Part shown: positions 58,212 to 64,000 of the stretch, one piece after another
How the letters are laid out: each line of letters starts with the position of its first letter
How positions within the stretch are numbered: position 1 is the first letter of the stretch
DNA from: Deltaproteobacteria bacterium
GTDB taxonomy: Bacteria; Myxococcota_A; Polyangia; Polyangiales; JADJMO01
Reading direction: 5' to 3'
Assembly (NCBI GenBank): GCA_022843175.1
Contig: JALHOE010000009.1
Location: forward strand, 1 to 64,000
DNA: 64,000 nucleotides
Program-made: the position numbers and the translations under genes
Notes under the pieces: generated by a model
The model's database searches: none
Seen by the model: the letters and a program-made list of their open reading frames with translations, nothing else
Told to the model about the DNA's origin: nothing

Positions 58212-58584
58212 TGAACGACATCGAGGGCCAATGGCCGGTTCGCGCAGCTGTCACAGGCAGCCCTCTATGGAGGCGCAACCGACGCGCTGGCGCGTTTTCC
58301 CGCATCTCCGGCTGCACTGTCGCGTCCCCCTCGGGGACGCGACAGTGGAGTCGCAGACACGAAGATCGGGCCGAGGACGGCCGTCCCCGTGACGACCGCC
58401 CCGACCGCTTTTCGTGGTGGACGCGGAGGCGGCAGGTGCGTTGGCGAAGGTCATCTCCCTCGCCTCGCGTGCGTTGGGAGGGAGCTGCGCGCAGTGGAGA
58501 GGAAACGAAGAAGGCCTTCGCGCGAGGCCTGAAATCCTTGGTGGGTGTTGGAGGATTTCAACTGCTACTTCAACGGGGTGAAAG
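58212..58584. other. Gap of 373 bp with hairpins and no gene
   Basis: A perfect 15-bp-arm hairpin lies at 58315-58347 (arm CACTGTCGCGTCCCC, loop CTC). It has no T-tract. A second inverted pair GAAATCCT/AGGATTTC lies at 58531-58559. No frame looks coding. The hairpins may end transcription of the core region. Confidence 0.45.
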
Positions 58585-58866
58585 TTAGCTGACCGCGCTC
58601 CGCGGCCTACCCGCCCTGCGACGAATCCTCGCCGGCTCCTCGAACAGCGCGGCGAGCTGGACGCCGAGCTCGTCCGCGTTCCGCAGGAGCGTGCTAATCG
58701 TCGGGTTCGAGCGTCCCTGTTCGAGTCTGGCGTAGTTCGGGGCCAGCATCCCCACGCGCTCCGCGAAAGATTCCTGTGTCAGCGCCAAGGCCATCCGAAG
58801 CTCGCGGACTCTTGCGCCGACGCGTCGCATCGTGCGCTTCGTGCGGCGTCGAAGGGCCTCGTCCAC
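58585..58866 (-). CDS. XRE-family HTH regulator
   Basis: A 93-residue protein. VRELRMALALTQESFAERVGMLAPNYARLEQGRSNPTISTLLRNADELGV is a complete XRE helix-turn-helix domain. A basic C-terminal tail ([11 protein letters not shown]) follows and is also present in the XRE protein at 61089 (RIRRRGRPLR), so the two may be old paralogues. Typical role: repressor of mobile-element genes. Confidence 0.88.
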   Translation of the reverse strand: MDEALRRRTKRTMRRVGARVRELRMALALTQESFAERVGMLAPNYARLEQGRSNPTISTLLRNADELGVQLAALFEEPARIRRRAGRPRSAVS

Positions 58867-59185
58867 CCCCCGGACGGTGGCGCTTGCGGCCCCCCCGATA
58901 AACAGAGTCGAATATGACTAGTTTTGCACCTGCGGTCTGCGCGAGGATCGGACGCGCAATCGTTCAAGCTGTGCGCGACGCGGTGGAAGTCAGCTGCCAT
59001 GTCCGAAGTTCCCTTGTTACCCGGCGAAGTGCCCCTGAAACCCGGTGATCAGATCACCGCCTTGTTTGGCTGATGGCGGCTATCTGGTGTCTCCCTCCGC
59101 CCACCGACAACTCCGGTTCGAGGTTGTCGAGTCGTTCGACCGGCGCGTGAAATCATGGCGCCACCTTGGCGACAGGAGGGCTGCC
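58867..59185. other. Divergent regulatory region with a 17-bp palindrome (319 bp)
   Basis: A perfect palindrome CGGTGATC-A-GATCACCG occupies 59043-59059. An AT-rich tract (58905-58925) next to the XRE start could hold its promoter. No gene is seen. Confidence 0.45.
59043..59059. promoter_or_regulatory. Candidate operator, palindrome CGGTGATCAGATCACCG
   Basis: A perfect 8-1-8 inverted repeat lying between two divergently oriented DNA-binding-protein genes. Either could bind it. It is 127 bp before ATG 59186. Confidence 0.45.
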
Positions 59186-59740
59186 ATGAAGCGCGACGAC
59201 GAGTTGACCAGGCGGGAGGCAGCGAAACGCCTCGGCGTAACGAAGGGCACCATCATCTATCACGAGCGGCGCGGCCGGCTCAAAGCCCGCTTCGACGAGG
59301 ATGAGCGGCAGTGGGTCCATGACCGCGCCGCGGTGGACGCGCTCGCCCGGCTCACGCGCGCTCATTCTGCGCGTTCGGACGACGGCGAGGAGCACACAGA
59401 AGCCGACGACGTAATTGACCTCGAAATCTTTCGGCGCCTCGATCGCGGTGAGAACGGCGTGGCAATCGCGCTCGCGCTTGGTGTTGCCCCGCGCCGGGTC
59501 GCGAAGACAATCGAGTTGTTCCAAGCGATGCTCCACACAGGGACGAACGCTACGGCCGCGAACTTGAACGCAGTCGCGGCGTCGTATGCGCCCACGGCGG
59601 CGCCCGAGATCACCCCCTCGGTGACGCTCGACTTCGAGACGCCCAACCGCGACGATCCCGATGCTGAGCTATTGAAGATCACCGAGGAGGCGGTTCCTCG
59701 GATCACGCCTGACTTTACCCCGGAGGGCGACGGCGAGTAG
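59186..59740 (+). CDS. MerR/excisionase-like HTH protein with acidic C-terminus
   Basis: A 184-residue protein. The ATG at 59186 has an AGGAGGG ribosome site 5 nt upstream. LTRREAAKRLGVTKGTIIYHERRGRL is a MerR/excisionase winged helix. EIFRRLDRGENGVAIALALGVAPRRVAKTIELF may be a second helix-turn-helix. The last 50 residues are Pro/Asp/Glu rich. It could be a directionality factor or a regulator; its place in the right arm, close to attR, allows either. Confidence 0.75.
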   Translation: MKRDDELTRREAAKRLGVTKGTIIYHERRGRLKARFDEDERQWVHDRAAVDALARLTRAHSARSDDGEEHTEADDVIDLEIFRRLDRGENGVAIALALGVAPRRVAKTIELFQAMLHTGTNATAANLNAVAASYAPTAAPEITPSVTLDFETPNRDDPDAELLKITEEAVPRITPDFTPEGDGE

Positions 59741-60092
59741 CAACGCCGTACAGGCCCGTATGTGGCGCATCTCCGCGAGCGCGCGCCGGAGATGTTTTCG
59801 CGCCCCGGAGTGGCTTCGCGGAAGCCCCTGCATGCAGGATGGTGATAACGCTGCAGCGTTACGCCGCATACGGTGCATCGCCGCTCGGGTTCGCGCGGTG
59901 ATGCTCGCGGACCGGCCGGCTTCGAAGAAGCCGCTGAATGCAGCTGCATGCAGCGCTGTGCCGCATGGCCGCAGGCAGCCCGCGAGTGATCGCGGCGTGT
60001 TTGACCCGTGGAAGCGTCGCGCACGCCGACTCGTGAGAAGCCTAAGGCAACTGGGATCCCGTCGTCGTAGCGATGTGCGAGCAGCGTTCGCG
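59741..60092. other. Gap of 352 bp, no gene recognised
   Basis: The only structure I see is a short palindrome ATGCAGCTGCAT near 59938 with nearby GCAGCG repeats. No frame has convincing coding character. Confidence 0.3.
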
Positions 60093-61016
60093 CTACACCT
60101 TCTTCGAGCAGGGCACGCACATGCCGGTCCACTTGCAGCTCGCGGCCGCGTTGTCGCACGCCGATGTCGGCGGCTTCGCGCAGCACGCGACGCCGGGGCT
60201 CTTGCAGTCGGAGTCCGTTCCGCACCCAGCTGCGCAGTACGAGCTTCCGGTCCGGAGATCCTTCCAGCAGTCCATGCCGCCACTAGACCCGCAGCGCGGC
60301 ACGTTGATGCTGCAACCATGGTAGTAACCGCCGTCGTTCGCGACGCAGACGTACGGACCGTCGGGCGTGCGCACGCCCGACAAGGGAACGTGCGGCGCGC
60401 AAACAGTCGACGCGCAGTCTGCGGCGGCGCCGCACCGGCAACTGTCGGTGGCCGAAGGTCCGCACACCCCGCCACCGTTCGGTTTCCCGGTGGCTGCATC
60501 GACCGTGAAGCGGCAGCACTTCGTTCCGTCGACCGCGTCGAATCCGCACTCGGTGCTCGTCGAGCAGGATCGGCTGCACCGTAGTTGTGGCTTGTCCTTC
60601 GTGCCCCAATCGACGCATGCGTCGCCCGACGCGCAGCATGTCGTTCCGCAGGTGCGTGCGAGTCCGCAGCAACCGCCGCTGACGCAGGACTCGCCGGCTG
60701 GGCATGTCCCCTTCGGATTGGAAGGCGAGCAAGGCCCGGGCGCGGGCGGCCCGGTGTCCACAGGCGACGTGTCGGGCGGCGCGGGGGCATTGGTGTCGCT
60801 CGCCGCGGCGTCCGTCTCGGCGATCGGGCAACCCGAACACGGATCGAAAGCGGTTCCCGTCGAGTTGCAGACCTGCGCCGCTGTCGCGCCACCCGCGCAA
60901 GCACACGCCCGGGTCTCCCCCGGAGCGCATGCATTCGTGCTCGCATCGTTCGACGAGGACTCCTCGCGGCCAGAGGAGCAACCGATGGTGACCAGAAGCA
61001 CGAAGATCCACCGCAT
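60093..61016 (-). CDS. Cys-rich lipoprotein
   Basis: A 307-residue protein with a short lipoprotein signal MRWIFVLLVTIGC. A Ser/Asp/Pro-rich linker follows, then about 190 residues with some 30 Cys in the repeating pattern typical of myxobacterial surface proteins (GESCVSGGCCGLARTCGTTCC, DSCRCGAAADCAST, ACCAKPP). It resembles the truncated protein at 9014 in style but not in detail. Role unknown, probably at the cell surface. Confidence 0.8.
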   Translation of the reverse strand: MRWIFVLLVTIGCSSGREESSSNDASTNACAPGETRACACAGGATAAQVCNSTGTAFDPCSGCPIAETDAAASDTNAPAPPDTSPVDTGPPAPGPCSPSNPKGTCPAGESCVSGGCCGLARTCGTTCCASGDACVDWGTKDKPQLRCSRSCSTSTECGFDAVDGTKCCRFTVDAATGKPNGGGVCGPSATDSCRCGAAADCASTVCAPHVPLSGVRTPDGPYVCVANDGGYYHGCSINVPRCGSSGGMDCWKDLRTGSSYCAAGCGTDSDCKSPGVACCAKPPTSACDNAAASCKWTGMCVPCSKKV

Positions 61017-61034
61017 TCGAGCCCTCCCGCGTTG

Positions 61035-61058
61035 AAAACCACATCTTCGTGTGGTTTT
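61035..61058. promoter_or_regulatory. Candidate operator: AAAACCACA/TGTGGTTTT inverted repeat
   Basis: Perfect 9-bp arms around TCTTCG, in the 72-bp gap between the divergent lipoprotein and XRE genes. A second small palindrome TGGTCAACCA follows at 61065-61074. The position favours an operator over a terminator. Confidence 0.45.
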
Positions 61059-61088
61059 ATCTGATGGTCAACCAGCGACGTTCGGGCT

Positions 61089-61364
61089 GTGAAGCGCGAG
61101 CGGCCCGACGACGTGATCGCAGCCGTCGGCGCCCGAATCGCCGAGGTCAGGACCGCACTCGGTTGGACGCAGCATGAGGCGGCGGAGCGCCTGCGGATGC
61201 CGCTGAAGAACTTCCAGCGCTACGAGGCGGGCGCGAATGTGACGATTCGAACGCTCGTTCGTATCGCGCACGGCCTCGGCGTGCCGACTCGGTCACTTCT
61301 CGACGAACCCCACGATCGGATCCGTCGTCGTGGTCGCCCGCTGCGCACGCCTGCTTCGTCGTGA
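61089..61364 (+). CDS. XRE-family HTH regulator
   Basis: A 91-residue protein with VGARIAEVRTALGWTQHEAAERLRMPLKNFQRYEAGANVTIRTLVRIAHGLGV, a full XRE domain, and a basic tail. The inverted repeats just upstream are a likely binding site. The alternative start GTG 61089 is the one used here. Confidence 0.88.
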   Translation: MKRERPDDVIAAVGARIAEVRTALGWTQHEAAERLRMPLKNFQRYEAGANVTIRTLVRIAHGLGVPTRSLLDEPHDRIRRRGRPLRTPASS

Positions 61365-61439
61365 GCGCGGTCGCCGTGCGCACCGGATTAATGACGCGGG
61401 TGTCAGCAGAGAGGCGGGCACCACGGTGGCCGATCCGAC

Positions 61440-61880
61440 GCCGCCGCGGCGCGAAGCCGCGCACACGCACGATGGTGAGCGCGCCGCTCTCGAGGAGCGG
61501 CGTGACGTCGTTGCCGATGGATGACCCTCGCGCGCGCGACAAGAGAGCTCGGTGTCTCGTCGAACGTCACGAACAGGCACGGCTCCCCGGCGCGCGCCCC
61601 TGCCGCCGCGAACGCGAGCGAGAGCAGCGTCTTGCCGATGCCCGTCCCGCCTGCGAGCGTGGTCGTGCTCGAACGAGGAAGGCCGCCGTGGAGCAGATCG
61701 TCGAAGACCGGCAGGTCGAAGGTCGCGCGATCCGAGATCGGGTACTTCGTCGAGCGCCTCCGCGATTCGCTTCGAGCCGCGGGACGACGCGAACGCCGGC
61801 CGGCGTGATGAGCATCGCGTGCGTCCCGGTCAGGTGCGCGGGCCTCGCCTCTTGATGACCTCGAGCCGGCGCGTGCTCAG
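61440..61880 (-). pseudogene. KaiC-like (RecA-superfamily) ATPase remnant
   Basis: Reading the minus strand in changing frames gives RRLEVIKRRGPAHLTGTHAM and ITPAGVRVVPRLEA (end of a first KaiC domain), then FDLPVFDDLLHGGLPRSST and LAGGTGIGKTLLSLAFAAAG (P-loop of a second domain), then EPCLFVTFDETPSSLVARAR. Frameshifts near 61770 and 61520 and loss of both ends show it is dead. Confidence 0.65.
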
Positions 61881-61997
61881 AGTTTCTGTAACCCACATCA
61901 AGCGTCGGACCGCAGCGAGGAAGCGCAAGTTCACGGGCGCTCGATAGGGGACGCGGTAGTCGGCCCGCTGCGCCGCCGGTGGCAACAGAGGGCGCGC

Positions 61998-62648
61998 TTA
62001 GAACGTGACCGAAATGCCAGCCATCGCGCCGCCTCGGACCGGCGCGACCGCGACACCGAGCGCGCGCTCATAGATCCGGAGGCCCCGGCGGTAGTGGCCG
62101 GGCCTCGCTGTGACGTACGAACCGAGGAGCACGTAGACGCCGCCGAGCGCGGCGAAGAGGGCGCCGCCAGCGTTGTTGAATCGAAGGGTCATGTACGTCC
62201 CGAGGTTCATCAGCAATACGCCGCCGCCAACCGTGACCCACGAGAGAGCGCGGAACGAGTCCTCCTCTCGCGCGAGCTCGCGCCAGCGGCGCTCTGCTTC
62301 TGCGACGATCGGCGCGGGCGACTCGTTCGCCTGACGCCGTCGCACCACGTCCGAATGGATCTTTTCGATCGCGCTCGGCATGAGCGCCGTACCGAGGCCG
62401 ATCAGAGCCACGGATGCGCCCCCGATCGCGATCGTCGTTCCGAGGAGCCGCTCGCGATCGTCGTCGCCGAACCGAGCCGACCAGACCCCGAGCGGCACGA
62501 GCGTCCCGCCGACGAGCATCGACGCGACGCCGACACGCATGCGCGCCGCGCGAATCGAGCGGGCTTCCTCCTCGAGAACGGCCTCGAGCCTTGGAAGGCG
62601 CTCATCGGGCGGAAGCATCACAGCGCTGAGCGGCAGGGGGAGTACCAT
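61998..62648 (-). CDS. Unknown four-span membrane protein
   Basis: A 216-residue protein. Hydrophobic segments lie at about 42-60 (VGVASMLVGGTLVPLGVW), 73-93 (IAIGGASVALIGLGTAL), 138-157 (WVTVGGGVLLMNLGTYM) and 165-183 (ALFAALGGVYVLLGSYV), with a charged helical loop between the pairs. The second pair looks like a repeat of the first. No family recognised. It is the last complete gene before attR. Confidence 0.7.
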   Translation of the reverse strand: MVLPLPLSAVMLPPDERLPRLEAVLEEEARSIRAARMRVGVASMLVGGTLVPLGVWSARFGDDDRERLLGTTIAIGGASVALIGLGTALMPSAIEKIHSDVVRRRQANESPAPIVAEAERRWRELAREEDSFRALSWVTVGGGVLLMNLGTYMTLRFNNAGGALFAALGGVYVLLGSYVTARPGHYRRGLRIYERALGVAVAPVRGGAMAGISVTF

Positions 62649-62845
62649 CGTGCGAGGCTAAAGCGCTCCCCTCGGTGAGGCCATCAACGCCTCTCCCACG
62701 GGAAGGCGTCGCGGGGTTGCGCTGAGGGGCTCGCCTCCGGGCAAGTGCCTCGCGATCGCGATGGGACGCATCATTGCGCCAATCGACATGTGACAGGCGA
62801 CGGGCGCGGAGAGTCGCGTCGCGCGCCCCGCCGAGGATGACGCGG

Positions 62846-63064
62846 TCAGCGCGGTCCGGGATCTACCCACTTGCTCTGCTCGTCGAGCAGGCGGCCCAGC
62901 GCTTCGAAGACGACGCGCGCTGCCGAGAGGTCGCCGCCGAGCAGCGCATCACGAAAGCCACCGACCAAAGCCACCATCAACTCTGTTCGAGGAGAGGGTG
63001 TCTTTGGCGGTGTCTTCCGCTCAGGGCCAGATCCCGCAGGATCGTTACGAAAGCCCTTGTTTCT
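62846..63064 (-). other. Detached 3' coding segment of the integrase (72 codons), joined only in the excised circle
   Basis: On the minus strand, the frame of the tRNA repeat (..SIPISSTE) continues past 63064 as RNKGFRNDPAGSG and ends in DPGPR at 62846. The centre, LMVALVGGFRDALLGGDLSA followed by ARVVFEALGRLLDEQ, has coding-like codon use and an amphipathic helix pattern. The left repeat enters in the same frame from the integrase gene, so recombination between the repeats would make a 573-residue integrase. Confidence 0.75.
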
Positions 63065-63145
<81 letters not shown>

Positions 63146-63182
63146 AGGGAGGCGTACCTTACAACGCCGAAGCCAAACGTCA

Positions 63183-63806
63183 ATGAGGATCCTGTACGCC
63201 CACGGTTTCGCGAGCGGGCCCCTGTCCAAGAAGGGCGTCGCGGTGCGCGCGCACCTGGCGAAGCGGGGGCTCGAGGTCGAGCTGCTCGACCTCCGGGTGC
63301 CGTCGCCGACGGGGCTCCGGCTGTCGCGGATGATCGAGGTGGTGCGCGCGGCCGCCGGGCCGGAGACGCTCGCGATCGGCTCGTCGCTCGGCGGGCTCAC
63401 GGTCGCGCACGCGGCCGCGATCGACCCGCGCATCCGCGCGACGGTGCTGCTCGCTCCTGCGTTCCGGCTCGTCGAGCGGTGGCGGCGGCGGATGACGGTC
63501 GAGGAGTGGGCGCGGTGGGAGCGCGAGGGCACGTTCCGCTACGACGATCACGCGACCGGGGGCTCGCTCGACGTCGACTTCGGGTTCATGGAGGACGCGG
63601 CGCGGGTGGACACGTCGTGGCCGGACGTGCGCGTGCCGACGACGATCGTCCACGGGACGCGGGATGCGACCGTCGAGCCGGAGCTGTCGCGCACCTTCGC
63701 GGCCACGCGGCCGAACGTGCGGCTGGTGGAGGTGGACGACGACCACCAGCTGCTCGGGTCGCTCGAGCGGATCTGCGCGGAGATCGACGCAGCGCTACGC
63801 CAATAG
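63183..63806 (+). CDS. YqiA/YcfP-type alpha/beta-hydrolase
   Basis: A 207-residue protein. ILYAHGFASGPLSKK is the family opening, IGSSLGGLTVAHAA holds the nucleophile Ser in GxSxG, VHGTRDATVEP gives the Asp and DDDHQLL the His of the triad. Esterase activity on short acyl chains is known for YqiA. It is host DNA directly upstream of the tRNA in the opposite orientation. Its stop codon lies within the first of the downstream repeats. Confidence 0.9.
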   Translation: MRILYAHGFASGPLSKKGVAVRAHLAKRGLEVELLDLRVPSPTGLRLSRMIEVVRAAAGPETLAIGSSLGGLTVAHAAAIDPRIRATVLLAPAFRLVERWRRRMTVEEWARWEREGTFRYDDHATGGSLDVDFGFMEDAARVDTSWPDVRVPTTIVHGTRDATVEPELSRTFAATRPNVRLVEVDDDHQLLGSLERICAEIDAALRQ

Positions 63807-64000
63807 GCGCGCGCGTCAGCGAGCGCCTGACCGGTAGGGATTTGCGTTGAGGCGCTCGCTTACGCGCGCGCCTATCTCTTCGCCAATAGGCGCGCGCGTC
63901 AGCGAGCGCCTGACCGGTAAGGATTTGCGTTCAGGCGCTCGCCTACGCGCGCGCCTATCTCTTCGCCTCACAGGCGCGCGCGTCAGCGAGCGCCTATCTA
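63801..64000. repeat. Tandem 83-84 bp palindromic repeats at the window end
   Basis: Units begin at about 63801 and 63884, and a third is cut by the window end near 63968. Each unit can fold into a hairpin with arms of about 27 nt (TAGGCGCGCGCGTCAGCGAG ... and its near-complement) around a 17-nt centre. They resemble REP or MITE-like elements. No coding capacity. Confidence 0.8.

Noticed and set aside
58531-58584. Possible tRNA 3' remnant (sequence TTGGAGGATTT with trailing GTTAGCTGACC)
   Set aside because: It cannot be folded into T arm and acceptor stem; the pairing seen is GAAATCCT with AGGATTTC only.
63801-64000. CRISPR array
   Set aside because: The units are 83-84 bp, nearly identical throughout and internally palindromic, with no distinct spacers and no cas genes.

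Overview
The window is GC-rich chromosomal DNA that I infer to be from a myxobacterium (Myxococcota, probably Polyangia). The grounds are very high GC at third codon positions, many Cys-rich and other lipoproteins, stand-alone response regulators, an NtrC-type sigma54 activator and abundant multihaem cytochromes. I could run no database search, so functional calls rest on motifs I can read.

The main result is that positions 4595-63113 form one integrated element of about 58.5 kb. It is bounded by a perfect 49-bp direct repeat (4595-4643 and 63065-63113). The right copy is the 3' part of an intact tRNA-Ala(CGC) gene on the minus strand. The left copy is a detached tRNA fragment lying inside the 3' end of a tyrosine-recombinase gene. 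The reading frame continues across the repeat, so excision would replace the integrase stop codon with a 72-codon tail encoded at the far right end (62846-63064). Outside the element are a cell-wall peptidase/esterase-like protein, a small unknown protein, a beta-barrel remnant and a fossil second integrase on the left, and a YqiA-type hydrolase plus palindromic repeats on the right.

Layout of the element. Left arm (4.6-10.5 kb): integrase, a ribbon-helix-helix regulator, an excisionase-like HTH protein, an unknown protein, a SUMF1-like lipoprotein, a Cys-rich protein and a truncated TolC. Core (11.1-58.2 kb): two receiver proteins, a histidine kinase, a sigma54 activator, universal stress and CBS proteins, a KefB-type antiporter, a P-type cation ATPase, a CzcA/CzcB efflux system, an MscS channel with a cyclic-nucleotide domain, three Mur-ligase paralogues, a DUF6671 protein, three copies of an unrecognised lipoprotein family (HHxAWWLG motif), isocitrate dehydrogenase, an ABC/HlyD/TolC export operon, and a porin-cytochrome cluster with proteins carrying up to about 27, 13 and 13 haems plus a NapC-type anchor. 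Right arm (58.2-63.1 kb): HTH regulators, a Cys-rich lipoprotein, a KaiC-like pseudogene and a membrane protein. I see no conjugation, relaxase or phage structural genes.

The core appears to be one regulon. More than twenty sigma54-type -24/-12 elements (GGCAYG-N4-TTGC and close variants, GG-N10-GC spacing) precede genes from 11.6 to 57.3 kb. In at least twelve cases the start codon lies only 14-16 nt after the -12 dinucleotide, which implies near-leaderless mRNAs. Several promoters also have an upstream inverted repeat GTGGCG-N3/5-CGCCAC, most often 50-54 bp before the -24 element. The element's own NtrC-family activator (48045-49448) is the obvious candidate to bind it. I infer a mobile stress, redox and envelope module switched on as a unit.
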